Assembly (NCBI GenBank): GCA_041917975.1 | Contig: JAYRWN010000252.1 | Location: forward strand, 1-26,795 | Origin: JAYRWN01 sp041917975 | GTDB taxonomy: Bacteria; Bacteroidota; Bacteroidia; Chitinophagales; Saprospiraceae | Length of the DNA stretch: 26,795 bases | Reading direction: 5' to 3' | In this document: positions 1 through 8,598 of the stretch, piece by piece | Numbering within the stretch: the stretch's first letter is position 1 | Layout of the letters: each line of letters opens with the position of its first letter | The notes under the pieces: model-generated | Seen by the model: only the letters and a program-made list of their open reading frames with translations | The model's database searches: none | What the model was told of the DNA's origin: nothing | Translations under genes and position numbers: made by a program

Positions 1-59
1 ATATTTTCTTTTACCACCCATATACTCCCCTGCTCTTCCCCCTTCTTCTTATTAAACAT
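1..59 (-). CDS. 5' end of a possible transposase ORF (partial)
   Basis: Nineteen codons are visible, translating as MFNKKKGEEQGSIWVVKEN, with no stop before the window edge. A purine-rich stretch with GGG sits just before the ATG. A TATATTTA (complement of 76-83), one base off the Bacteroidota -7 consensus TAnnTTTG, lies about 17 bp upstream. A lysine-rich start followed by a Q-x-x-x-W-V/I segment is reminiscent of the N-terminus of some IS1182-like transposases, but this rests on memory and very few residues. No catalytic domain is visible. The call depends mainly on its position behind the putative inverted repeat. Confidence 0.4.
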   Translation of the reverse strand, partial: MFNKKKGEEQGSIWVVKEN

Positions 60-138
60 ATTCCCTTTTTTTTCTTAAATATATTGTTTTTTTATTATAT
101 ATTTAAAAAATATATTTAGAGGGTTTTTCAACAGCCTC
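1..138 (-). mobile_element. Probable end of an insertion sequence (partial, runs off window)
   Basis: Read on the minus strand, the LRR gene runs into GGCTGTTGAAAAACCC (complement of 121-136). This resembles the terminal inverted repeats of IS1182/IS5-like DDE elements as I remember them. About 60 bp of very AT-rich DNA follows, then an ATG at 59 opening an ORF that stays open to the window edge. A terminal repeat, a short AT-rich promoter and then a transposase start is the normal layout of an IS left end. The other end, the target duplication and the transposase core lie outside the window, so the element and its family are inferred. The alternative is simple sequence divergence at a contig edge. 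Confidence 0.5.
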
Positions 139-2035
139 CTAGGGTCACTCCATACCAGCCACTTATATCAGTAGGTGGTAGAGCCGGAGGTACAGTACTA
201 ATATCCCAATTGGTATGATTCATCCATGCATCACCATTGGTAGATAGATACAAGGCGCGCAGGGCTGTATAATCATCAAGATTAATTTCTTTACATTGCC
301 CCAATCCCTGAGCACAAAAAGAGGACCATGGTGCAGAGAAAGAATTGCCTGGATCTATTTGAAAATACGTCAGATCCAGTTTACCACACAGCTGCCTAAG
401 CTCTGCAGGATAACAGCCGGATAATTTATTTTGATCGACGCCCAAGAATTTAAGATTTTGCAGGCCGGCTAATTCTGCAGGTATGGAGCCAGTCAATTGA
501 TTTTGGCTCAACCCCAATAATATTAAGTTCGAAAGTTGTCCATAATCAGCCGGTATTCGTCCAGTTAATTGATTGTTGAATAAAAATAAATTTTTAAGCT
601 TTGAAAAATTTATTAATCCGCGTGATAAAAATCCTGAAATAAGGTTATTTGAAAAATCGAATGTTTCCAGACTAGTCTGAACTGGCAGAGGATCTGGTAA
701 TGTATCGCTGATTTTATTTCCATAACCGTAAATAGTACCCAACTTAGGGCAATTAGCCAAACTCATAAAGTCAAAACTGGTCACGAGATTACTCCCGAAA
801 TGACCTAAGGTAAGTTGTGGACAATGACCTAGGCTTATTGAGCCAGTGATAGTGTTGACTGCAAGGTTAATAGTCTCAATTTCCTCGAATGCTAATACTC
901 CATCCGGAATTTGGCCGGTGAGGTTATTGGACTCCAAGGATAGAGACTTAATCCGGCCATTGTCCTGAATTTGCACACCCCTGGCTATATTCATCACAAA
1001 CCCGGTTGGTGGGAAATCATTATTGCGAATGATACTCCACCCTGTGGTATCCTTCCATTGATCTCCATTTAAAGCAAAATATAATTGTTTCAATCGCTGA
1101 AATTCTAAAGTATCCGTTGGTGGCAAAGGAATAGATGGGGGAATTATAGCAGTATAAAGGCCTTGATCATTGGTTCCTCCAACAAAAATATTGTTATTAA
1201 TACTTATAGTCCTAAATTCAACCTTATCCGGTAAGGTAATAGGTAAGCTAAATCTTGCCTGGTTGAAATACACGAAAAACTCCAGGTTTGACATGTAAAA
1301 AAGTCGATCATCGGCCTTGTCCAAGGTAATGATATTACCATCATTAAATATTGGCTGCCAATGCAAGCCCAGGTCTAATGAGCGATACAAACCATTGCCA
1401 CCGGACCCTAAAAATACCGTATCGCCAAAAATGCGAATATCGGTGGATAATCTCTGATGACCAGGTAATACGGTTTGCCAGGTATGACCATGATCGGCTG
1501 ATCTATACAACCTATCATTATTACCGGCGAGAACTACCTGATTACTGGCTTCCACTGAATAAATGATATCACGAAATTCAGTAACTTCTTGCCAATGATT
1601 GCCCTGATCAAAAGAAATGACTAATCCATTATCCCGCCCTGCGACAATCACGCTATCATTCGCAGCTAAATCATTGATAACTCTTCTAATGCTCTGGTTA
1701 TAAACCAATTGCCATTGCACAGCATTACGCTGTTTCCGATAAATCCTGGTGCCTTCAGAAGCAAAAATATAATGGCGGTTAGCTGCCAGCCCTGCGATGT
1801 AACCCGGCAGAATACCAGCTGAATCAATCCTCCAGGTTTGACCTCCATCACTAGAAACAAATAATCCGTTAATTCTAGAGCCCGCATAAACTTTTGCTTG
1901 GTCATGCATTATCCTTACAACACCGAATTGATTAGGAAAATCTGATTTACGCCATTCTAATTGACCAGATAATGGCATAATAAAAACAAGCAGGAAATAA
2001 AATATACTCAGTGTTCTTAGCATAATTAGGAGCAT
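128..2035 (-). CDS. Secreted beta-propeller / leucine-rich-repeat protein, C-terminally truncated
   Basis: The N-terminus is a hydrophobic signal peptide ending near PLSGQ (residue 25). Residues about 45-230 hold at least four sortilin/BNR-like blades with S-x-D-x-G-x-x-W motifs (SSDGGQTW near 61, SFDQGNHW near 141, SADHGHTW near 179, SLDLGLHW near 219). A proline-rich linker leads to an LRR cap around 309-335 (LNGDQW...TGW). Plant-type LRRs follow (about 360-550, with repeats such as NNLTGQIP, NQLTGRIP and NQLTGSIP). A second cap (STNGDAW...TNW, GWYGVTL) begins near 590 and stops after ten more residues. Intact relatives normally continue with more LRRs and a T9SS sorting domain, so this copy looks broken by the putative IS. 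A role in surface adhesion or protein binding is inferred. The start at residue 5 (2023) is equally possible. Confidence 0.8.
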   Translation of the reverse strand: MLLIMLRTLSIFYFLLVFIMPLSGQLEWRKSDFPNQFGVVRIMHDQAKVYAGSRINGLFVSSDGGQTWRIDSAGILPGYIAGLAANRHYIFASEGTRIYRKQRNAVQWQLVYNQSIRRVINDLAANDSVIVAGRDNGLVISFDQGNHWQEVTEFRDIIYSVEASNQVVLAGNNDRLYRSADHGHTWQTVLPGHQRLSTDIRIFGDTVFLGSGGNGLYRSLDLGLHWQPIFNDGNIITLDKADDRLFYMSNLEFFVYFNQARFSLPITLPDKVEFRTISINNNIFVGGTNDQGLYTAIIPPSIPLPPTDTLEFQRLKQLYFALNGDQWKDTTGWSIIRNNDFPPTGFVMNIARGVQIQDNGRIKSLSLESNNLTGQIPDGVLAFEEIETINLAVNTITGSISLGHCPQLTLGHFGSNLVTSFDFMSLANCPKLGTIYGYGNKISDTLPDPLPVQTSLETFDFSNNLISGFLSRGLINFSKLKNLFLFNNQLTGRIPADYGQLSNLILLGLSQNQLTGSIPAELAGLQNLKFLGVDQNKLSGCYPAELRQLCGKLDLTYFQIDPGNSFSAPWSSFCAQGLGQCKEINLDDYTALRALYLSTNGDAWMNHTNWDISTVPPALPPTDISGWYGVTLGGC

Positions 2036-2124
2036 TTATTTAGATAAATTTATAGTGAAAATTTATAATGTGTGACATTAAGGTCAATTTTAACATTGTC
2101 TATTTTTAAGTAAATTCTTAGGTA

Positions 2125-2155
2125 TTTGTTCGAAATGCAATTCGTTCAATATTTG
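2125..2155 (+). promoter_or_regulatory. araBDA promoter (TTTG -33 / AATATTTG -7)
   Basis: TTTG at 2125-2128 and AATATTTG at 2148-2155 are separated by 19 bp. This matches the Bacteroidota consensus TTTG...TAnnTTTG with one mismatch in the -7 element. Transcription would start near 2159, leaving a leader of about 34 nt before the araB ATG at 2193. Confidence 0.55.
2126..2149. promoter_or_regulatory. 24-bp imperfect palindrome, candidate operator of the arabinose operon
   Basis: The site has the symmetric pattern TTG-nn-CGAA-n-TGCA-n-TTCG-nn-CAA, with nine of twelve base pairs matching. It fills the spacer between the proposed -33 and -7 elements of the araB promoter. A protein bound there would block RNA polymerase, which fits an arabinose-relieved repressor. 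Bacteroidota are known to use a Nudix-derived AraR for arabinose genes. I cannot confirm that this palindrome is its motif, and no regulator gene is adjacent. Confidence 0.45.
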
Positions 2156-2192
2156 CTTGCATTGCTTATCTTGAGGCCTAAACAGACTCAAC

Positions 2193-3887
2193 ATGGTCGA
2201 AAAATCCTATGTCATTGGCTTGGACTACGGCACGGATAGTGTGAGGGCTTTGCTCGTTGATACGAGTACCGGTGAGGAGAAAGCGACCGCGGTTTATCAT
2301 TACCTGCGGTGGAGCCAGGGTTTATATTGTAACCCGCAAATCAATCAGTTCAGGCAACATCCGCAGGATTATATTGATGGTCTCATGGCTACTATTCAAG
2401 CTATTGGTCAAAACGTAGGCCCGGAGGTGATGGCTAAGGTGAAAGGACTGGGTGTAGATACGACCGGAAGTACACCTTGCCCGGTAGATAAAGCCGGCCG
2501 ACCGTTAGCATTGAACAAGGGTTTTGAGGATAATCCCAACGCCATGTTTGTGCTGTGGAAAGATCATACGGCCGTCAGGGAAGCCGCCGAAATTAATGCC
2601 TTAAGCAAAACACAAGCTGTAGATTATACGCGCTATGAAGGCGGGGTTTATTCCTCCGAATGGTTTTGGGCAAAAATTTTAAAAATATACCGGGATGACC
2701 CACAGGTTGCTAAAGCAACTTTTTCCTGGGTGGAACATTGTGACTGGATTCCATTTCTGTTAACCGGAGGGGAACATGTCTTGTCGATGAAAAGGAGTCG
2801 CTGTGCGGCGGGACACAAAGCTCTTTGGCACCCGGATTGGGGTGGTTTACCACCGGAAGATTTTTTTAGCCAATTAGATCCTCTTTTAGCCGGGTTGCGG
2901 GACAGATTATTTATCGAGACGTTTACTTCGGATGTTAAAGCCGGAACAATAACAAAACATTGGGCTGAAAAACTAGGCCTGCCTTTCACTGTGGTAGTCA
3001 GTGTGGGCGCTTTTGATGCGCATATGGGTGCTGTAGGAGGACAAATTGAACCTTACCATTTAAGTAAAGTGATGGGCACCTCTACCTGTGACATGTTAGT
3101 AGCTCCTCGGCAAGACTTGGACCAGCGCTGTGTCCAGGGGATTTGCGGACAAGTTGATGGCAGTATTATACCTGGTTTGATAGGATTAGAAGCAGGTCAG
3201 TCTGCTTTTGGAGACGTGTACGCTTGGTTTAAAAAAATCCTGTTACAGCCGGCAGAGATGCTGATCCGGAACAATCCACAATTTTCCGACATCCAAAAAC
3301 AAGATCTGGTAGAATATTTTGAGCACAACATATTGGAATACCTGACCCTGGAGGCATCCAAATTACACCCTGGTGAGGCTGGTTTAGTCGCTTTAGACTG
3401 GTTAAATGGGCGAAGAACTCCTGATGCCAATCAAACCTTAACCGGATTAATTGCTGGGCTTGCGTTGGGCACCGATGCACCGAAAATATTCCGGGCCCTG
3501 GTTGAGAGCACGTGTTTTGGTGCTCGAAAAATTGTGGAACGATTCATCAGTGAAGGCATCCCGATCAAAGGAATTATTGGCCTGGGAGGGGTGGCCAAAA
3601 AATCCCCACTGGTCATGGATATTATGGCCAACACGTTAAACATGCCGATCAGAATCGCCAAATCTGAGCAAACCTGCGCTCTGGGGGCGGCGATGTTCGG
3701 GGCAGTTGCCGCCGGAGTACACCCGAATATTCCTACAGCCATGAAAAAAATGGGTAGCGGTTTTGAAAAAACGTTTTATCCTGACCCGGAAAAAAGTAAA
3801 CAATACGATAATTTATATGCTAATTATCTTATGATAGGTTCCGTATGGGAAACCATTTCAGAAAAAATTTCAAGCCATGATTTATAA
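2193..3887 (+). CDS. araB: L-ribulokinase
   Basis: This FGGY-family sugar kinase phosphorylates L-ribulose to L-ribulose 5-phosphate with ATP, the second step of cytoplasmic L-arabinose catabolism. Its 564 residues match the usual ribulokinase length. The N-terminal phosphate-binding loop is GLDYGTDSVRALLVD (residues 9-23). GVDTTGSTPCPVD follows near 90, and SSEWFWAKI near 155 is typical of AraB. The C-terminal half carries the FGGY ATP-binding elements: VGAFDAHMGAVGG, then GLGGVAKKSP and ALGAAMFGAVAAG near the end. The gene leads an operon with araD, overlapping it by 11 nt, and araA. A consensus-like promoter and a palindromic operator candidate lie just upstream. Confidence 0.96.
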   Translation: MVEKSYVIGLDYGTDSVRALLVDTSTGEEKATAVYHYLRWSQGLYCNPQINQFRQHPQDYIDGLMATIQAIGQNVGPEVMAKVKGLGVDTTGSTPCPVDKAGRPLALNKGFEDNPNAMFVLWKDHTAVREAAEINALSKTQAVDYTRYEGGVYSSEWFWAKILKIYRDDPQVAKATFSWVEHCDWIPFLLTGGEHVLSMKRSRCAAGHKALWHPDWGGLPPEDFFSQLDPLLAGLRDRLFIETFTSDVKAGTITKHWAEKLGLPFTVVVSVGAFDAHMGAVGGQIEPYHLSKVMGTSTCDMLVAPRQDLDQRCVQGICGQVDGSIIPGLIGLEAGQSAFGDVYAWFKKILLQPAEMLIRNNPQFSDIQKQDLVEYFEHNILEYLTLEASKLHPGEAGLVALDWLNGRRTPDANQTLTGLIAGLALGTDAPKIFRALVESTCFGARKIVERFISEGIPIKGIIGLGGVAKKSPLVMDIMANTLNMPIRIAKSEQTCALGAAMFGAVAAGVHPNIPTAMKKMGSGFEKTFYPDPEKSKQYDNLYANYLMIGSVWETISEKISSHDL

Positions 3888-4572
3888 GGCTTTACGCGAA
3901 GAGGTATATGAGGCCAATCTTCAACTGCCGGCGCTAGGACTGGTACTTTTTACTTTTGGAAACGCCAGCGCCGTAGACAGGAATCAGGGCGTGTTCGCGA
4001 TTAAACCGAGCGGGATCCCCTACCAAGACCTGACTCCAGAGGCTATGGTGATCGTGGACTACGAAGGCCAAACCATAGATGGGCGGCTAAGGCCTTCATC
4101 CGATACCCTGACCCATGCCGTAATATATAAGCACTGGCCGGAGATTGGCGGTATAGTCCACACCCATTCCACCTATGCCACAGCATGGGCACAAACCCAG
4201 ATGGACATTCCTATTTTAGGTACCACACATGCCGATCATCTTACCGTTGATGTACCTTGCGCCCCGGTGATGTCCGATGATCTGATTAAAATGAACTATG
4301 AACAAGCTACCGGATGGCAAATTATCAATGATTTCCACCTTCGAGGCATCAGTTACACGGAAGTTGAAATGGTGTTGGTAGCCAACCACGCGCCATTTAC
4401 GTGGGGGAAAGATGTAAAAAAAGCGCTTTATAACAGTGCGGTGCTGGAGCAAATAGCTCATATGGCCTACATAGGGCATTCCATCCGCCCGGACCTGCCC
4501 CGTTTAAAAGATGCTTTAATTCAAAAACATTATGATCGTAAACACGGCCAAAATGCTTATTACGGTCAATAA
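3877..4572 (+). CDS. araD: L-ribulose-5-phosphate 4-epimerase
   Basis: This zinc-dependent class II aldolase-fold epimerase converts L-ribulose 5-phosphate to D-xylulose 5-phosphate, feeding arabinose carbon into the pentose phosphate pathway. It has 231 residues, the same length as the E. coli enzyme. The functional residues fall at the same numbers as in E. coli: D76, zinc ligands H95 and H97 in HTHSTYATAWAQ, D120 in GTTHADH, H171 in NHAPFTWG, and Y229 in the C-terminal NAYYGQ. GNASAVDR and KPSGIPY near the N-terminus form the phosphate-binding loops. The start codon lies inside the end of araB (11-nt overlap), so the two are probably translationally coupled. AraA follows after 18 nt. Confidence 0.96.
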   Translation: MIYKALREEVYEANLQLPALGLVLFTFGNASAVDRNQGVFAIKPSGIPYQDLTPEAMVIVDYEGQTIDGRLRPSSDTLTHAVIYKHWPEIGGIVHTHSTYATAWAQTQMDIPILGTTHADHLTVDVPCAPVMSDDLIKMNYEQATGWQIINDFHLRGISYTEVEMVLVANHAPFTWGKDVKKALYNSAVLEQIAHMAYIGHSIRPDLPRLKDALIQKHYDRKHGQNAYYGQ

Positions 4573-4590
4573 TCCATAACCTATCAAATT

Positions 4591-6087
4591 ATGATACTCA
4601 ATCCTTATAAAAAAGCTACAGTTTGGTTCTGTACAGGCAGTCAACACCTATATGGAGAAGGACCTTTGCAGCAAGTCGCCGAAAATGCGTCTGCTATGAT
4701 CAAGGAATTAAATCGCCAGAAACACATTCCCGTCAAAATAATTTTTAAGCCGGTCTTAACCAGACCGGAGGAAATAACCCGTTTGTTGCTTGAAGCAAAT
4801 CTGGATAAAAATTGTGTGGGCGTAATTACGTGGATGCATACTTTTTCTCCGGCAAAAATGTGGGTAAATGGTCTAAAACATTTGACTAAACCTTTACTTC
4901 ATCTGCACACCCAGTTTAATCGGGATATTCCATGGAAGACTATTGATATGGATTTTATGAATCTGAACCAAAGTGCTCACGGCGACCGTGAGTTCGGGTT
5001 TATCAATACCCGCCTGAATACCAGGCGAAAAGTACTAGCGGGGTACTGGGAAGATCCGGCTCTTCTATCTGGCATAGGTCAATGGGCTAGAGTCGCTGTA
5101 GCCTGGCATGACTGGCAAACCGGGAAAATAGCCCGATTTGGTGATAACATGCGTGAAGTAGCGGTAACTGAAGGCAACAAAGTATCCGCTCAGATCCAAT
5201 TCGGCTTTTCAGTGAATGGATATGGTATAGGTGACCTGGTCAAGCGTATCGAAGGTGTCTCAAAAAAAGAGGTTGATGGGCTGCTGAAGGACTATGAGCA
5301 AGAATACACCCTTTCTTCCGCTTTAGCCTCTAACGGACGGAAACGTAAAGCATTGGAACAGGCTGCACGCATTGAGTTGGGGCTGACCCATTTTCTCTCC
5401 GAAGGGCATTTTTTTGCTTTTACCGATACGTTTGAGGATTTGCATGGCTTGGATCAACTTCCGGGAATTGCTGTACAACGGTTGATGCACCAAGGTTTTG
5501 GATTTGGTGCAGAAGGCGATTGGAAGACCGCGGCATTGGTGCGGGCCATGAAAGTTATGGCTTTCGGTTTGCCCGGAGGCAACTCTTTTATGGAGGACTA
5601 CACCTACCACCTTATGCCAGGTAACCAGCAAGTGCTGGGCGCCCATATGTTGGAAATTTGTCCATCCATTGCTAATCACAAACCCAGTTGTGAAATTCAT
5701 CCTCTGGGGATTGGAGGAAAGGCTGATCCGGTCAGATTAGTATTTAATACTGCTGAAGGCAATGGTCTGAATGCTTCACTGATTGATTTAGGGCACCGCT
5801 TCCGTTTATTAGTAAATACTGTTGAGGTAGTTAGTCCGGACCACCCTTTGCCAAAATTACCGGTGGCCCGAGTGCTATGGAAGGCTCATCCGGATTTCTC
5901 TACAGCTGCAACAGCCTGGATTCTGGCCGGAGGAGCCCACCACACGTGTTTTAGTCAAAACCTTACCATATCCTATTTGGAAGATTTTGTCGAGATGGCC
6001 AATATTGAACTTCTAGTCATAAGCCAAACGACAGAACTGCACCAATTTAAAAATGAGATAAGATGGAATGATAAGGTCTTTGCATAA
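4591..6087 (+). CDS. araA: L-arabinose isomerase
   Basis: AraA converts L-arabinose to L-ribulose, the first step of the pathway encoded by this operon. The protein has 498 residues, the normal length. The metal-binding and catalytic residues are all present: E308 in GAEGDWKTAAL, E335 in NSFMEDYTYH, H352 in GAHMLEICPS, and H450/H451 in GGAHHTCFS. They sit about two positions beyond E306, E333, H350 and H450 of the E. coli enzyme. The N-terminal VWFCTGSQHLYG is also characteristic. The gene is last in araB-araD-araA, 18 nt after araD. No clear terminator follows, and a separate promoter precedes the peptidase gene downstream. Confidence 0.97.
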   Translation: MILNPYKKATVWFCTGSQHLYGEGPLQQVAENASAMIKELNRQKHIPVKIIFKPVLTRPEEITRLLLEANLDKNCVGVITWMHTFSPAKMWVNGLKHLTKPLLHLHTQFNRDIPWKTIDMDFMNLNQSAHGDREFGFINTRLNTRRKVLAGYWEDPALLSGIGQWARVAVAWHDWQTGKIARFGDNMREVAVTEGNKVSAQIQFGFSVNGYGIGDLVKRIEGVSKKEVDGLLKDYEQEYTLSSALASNGRKRKALEQAARIELGLTHFLSEGHFFAFTDTFEDLHGLDQLPGIAVQRLMHQGFGFGAEGDWKTAALVRAMKVMAFGLPGGNSFMEDYTYHLMPGNQQVLGAHMLEICPSIANHKPSCEIHPLGIGGKADPVRLVFNTAEGNGLNASLIDLGHRFRLLVNTVEVVSPDHPLPKLPVARVLWKAHPDFSTAATAWILAGGAHHTCFSQNLTISYLEDFVEMANIELLVISQTTELHQFKNEIRWNDKVFA

Positions 6088-6152
6088 CAAGCCATTGTAG
6101 TTTGTTTGGTTTTAACTCATTTGCAACAACAGAAACATTTATTGAATTATGC

Positions 6153-6160
6153 TATTTTTG
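6153..6160 (+). promoter_or_regulatory. -7 element TATTTTTG of the M1 peptidase gene
   Basis: TATTTTTG matches the Bacteroidota -7 consensus TAnnTTTG exactly. No TTTG stands at the ideal -33 distance. It predicts a start near 6164 and a leader of about 19 nt to the ATG at 6183. This argues against translation from the in-frame ATG at 6102. Confidence 0.4.
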
Positions 6161-6182
6161 CTTTTCTTTTAAAATCAAAATC

Positions 6183-8528
6183 ATGAATAAAGTCCAATAC
6201 CTGACCATAGCCATGGTCATATTAACTTTCGGTTCTCTTTTTGCTCAATCCACCTCTAACCACGGCAATAAATTTGAGTCCCTGGGAACCATGTTACCCA
6301 CAGCAAATGAATATCGTACCGCCAGCGGAGCCCCGGGAGTAAAATATTGGCAACAGCGGGCGGATTATAACATTAAATGTGAGTTAGAAGAGACAAAACG
6401 CCTGTTGACAGGTTCGGAAACCATCACCTATTTTAACAACTCTCCGGATGTCTTATCCTACCTGTGGCTGCAGTTGGATGAAAATCAAAAAGCACCGCAT
6501 AGCATGAGTAACTATTTTAACGAAAGTACTATGCCTCTGGCCATGACCGAAAGAGATTTGGATAGAATGCGTTCACCTGAAGAAGCTCTGAAGGATTATG
6601 GCGTCAATATTCGTAAAGTCACCGACTTGGCCGGTAAAGCATTGAAATACACCATTAATCAGACCATGATGCGGGTGGAGCTACCGTCAAAATTGTTGCC
6701 TCAGCAAAAATTTGTGTTTAACGTGGATTGGTCTTTCCACCTGGTGGACCGGCTGAAATATGGCAACCGCGGTGGATTCGAACATTTTGCGGAAGATGGC
6801 AATGATCTTTATACGGTCACCCAATGGTATCCGAGAATGTGTGTATATAGCGATGTGCATGGCTGGCAAAATAAACAATTTACCGGGCCGGCGGAATTCA
6901 CTTTAACCTTCGGAAATTTCACCGTCCAAATGACTGTTCCTGCTGATCATGTAGTGGGTTCAACCGGCAGCTGCCAAAATTATGCCCAAGTGTTACCACC
7001 CGCCCAGTTAGCCCGCTGGAATAAAGCCCAAACGGCCAAAGAGCCGGTAGAAATAGCCACCCTGGAAGAAGCAAAAAACAGGGAAACCACCAAAAGCACA
7101 GCTAAAAAAACCTGGATCTTCAAAGCAGAAAATGTGCGGGACTTTGCCTGGACTTCCTCCCGGAAATTTATTTGGGATGCCATGCCATACATTCAGCCAG
7201 ATGGAAAAAAAATCATGTGTATGAGTTTTTATCCAAAAGAATCCTACTGTCTTTACCGGCCCTATTCTACCAAAGTGGTAGCACACACGCTCAAAACCTA
7301 TTCTAAATTTACCATTCCTTACCCCTACCCAGTAGCCCAAAGTATAGAAGCAGCCAATGGGATGGAATACCCGATGATTGCTTTTAATTTCGGCCGATGT
7401 GAAAAAGATGGCACCTATGAGGAGCGGACTAAATACGGAATGATCGGCGTGATCATTCATGAAGTGGGCCATAATTATTTCCCGATGATCATTAACTCCG
7501 ATGAAAGGCAATGGACCTGGATGGATGAAGGATTAAATACGTTCGTACAATTTTTAGCGGAAAGCGAATTTGACAATAACTATCCATCGTCCCGCGGTTT
7601 GGCAGCCGGAATCACCGATTATATGAAATTACCCAAAGACCGTCTGGAACCTATCATGACGGATGGGGAAAATGTCATGCTTCTGGGACCGAATGCTTAT
7701 GCCAAACCGGCAGCAGCTTTAAATATTCTGAGGGAAACCATTATGGGCCGTGAACTGTTTGACTATGCGTTTAAAGAATACGCGCGACGGTGGGCTTTCA
7801 AGCATCCCACTCCGGCCGATTTTTTCAGGAGTATGGAGGATGCGTCTGGCGTAAATCTGGATTGGTTTTGGCGAGGCTGGTTTTATTCCATTGACGCTGT
7901 AGACATAGGTATTGATTCTGTACTCGCTTTTACACCTGAATGGGCATCTGCACCACCCCGTAGAGAAAATAGCTTCACAGAACGGAAAACAAAACCGGTT
8001 CCCGACCTGAGTAAAATGCGTAACAAACAAGATACCGCCATCAAATTTGCAGTAGATGTGGATACCACTTTACGTGACTTTTATTACTATTATCAACCTT
8101 GGGAAACCGAGGATAGCGCGCGTCAAATAATCCGGATAAGTGAAGGAGAAGTTATCCCAAAAGATTCGCAGGAGCTCCTATTGGAAAACAAACACTTTTA
8201 CGAGGTACATTTTTCGAATAAAGGCGGCCTGGTCATGCCCATCATTCTGGAGTGGACCTATGCAGATGGCACCACAGAAATAGAAAGAATACCAGCTGAA
8301 ATCTGGCGTAAAAATGAAAATAAAATCACCAAACTTTTTGTCAAAAAACAGCCTGTGGTCAATGTAAAACTTGACCCCTGGAAAGAAACAGCCGATATAG
8401 ACGAGAATAATAACTCATGGAAAGTTACCGATGAGGAACCTTCCAAATTTAAGCTATACCGTCAAAAGACCCAACCGAAAGAGTTAAATCCCATGCAGAG
8501 GGAACAGAAAAAATTAATTAAACCGTAA
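6183..8528 (+). CDS. Exported M1-family (gluzincin) zinc metallopeptidase
   Basis: The zinc site is complete: H426-E427-V-G-H430, then E449 in WMDEG after 18 residues, the HExxH-x18-E spacing of the M1 aminopeptidase clan. GMEYPM (M394-E395) stands where M1 aminopeptidases have the GxMEN substrate-binding motif. I chose the ATG at 6183 because it begins a clean signal peptide (MNKVQYLT...SLFAQ) and follows a good -7 element; an in-frame ATG at 6102 would add 27 implausible residues. The 781-residue protein has a long C-terminal beta-rich region, as in many Bacteroidota M1-like peptidases. It probably acts in the periplasm or outside the cell in peptide degradation. It follows araA by about 95 bp but has its own promoter, so a link to arabinose is not implied. 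Confidence 0.88.
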   Translation: MNKVQYLTIAMVILTFGSLFAQSTSNHGNKFESLGTMLPTANEYRTASGAPGVKYWQQRADYNIKCELEETKRLLTGSETITYFNNSPDVLSYLWLQLDENQKAPHSMSNYFNESTMPLAMTERDLDRMRSPEEALKDYGVNIRKVTDLAGKALKYTINQTMMRVELPSKLLPQQKFVFNVDWSFHLVDRLKYGNRGGFEHFAEDGNDLYTVTQWYPRMCVYSDVHGWQNKQFTGPAEFTLTFGNFTVQMTVPADHVVGSTGSCQNYAQVLPPAQLARWNKAQTAKEPVEIATLEEAKNRETTKSTAKKTWIFKAENVRDFAWTSSRKFIWDAMPYIQPDGKKIMCMSFYPKESYCLYRPYSTKVVAHTLKTYSKFTIPYPYPVAQSIEAANGMEYPMIAFNFGRCEKDGTYEERTKYGMIGVIIHEVGHNYFPMIINSDERQWTWMDEGLNTFVQFLAESEFDNNYPSSRGLAAGITDYMKLPKDRLEPIMTDGENVMLLGPNAYAKPAAALNILRETIMGRELFDYAFKEYARRWAFKHPTPADFFRSMEDASGVNLDWFWRGWFYSIDAVDIGIDSVLAFTPEWASAPPRRENSFTERKTKPVPDLSKMRNKQDTAIKFAVDVDTTLRDFYYYYQPWETEDSARQIIRISEGEVIPKDSQELLLENKHFYEVHFSNKGGLVMPIILEWTYADGTTEIERIPAEIWRKNENKITKLFVKKQPVVNVKLDPWKETADIDENNNSWKVTDEEPSKFKLYRQKTQPKELNPMQREQKKLIKP

Positions 8529-8598
8529 GAATAGTTTAAAGTGGGCTAAACCTAATGTTAACAATGTTTCAGTCAATTTGCATAAAGCTAGTTAAATC

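Noticed and set aside
6102..6182. An upstream in-frame ATG extending the M1 peptidase by 27 residues
   Set aside because: The added residues are not signal-peptide-like, and the -7 element TATTTTTG at 6153-6160 lies downstream of this ATG.
7008..7511. A 167-codon open frame on the minus strand inside the M1 peptidase gene
   Set aside because: It is fully contained in a well-supported gene and its translation has no domain or plausible composition. The same holds for the many other antisense frames inside araB, araA, nosZ and the acylase gene.
8533..8550. GTTTA/TAAAC inverted repeat after the M1 peptidase as a terminator
   Set aside because: Five AT-rich pairs without a T-run are too weak.
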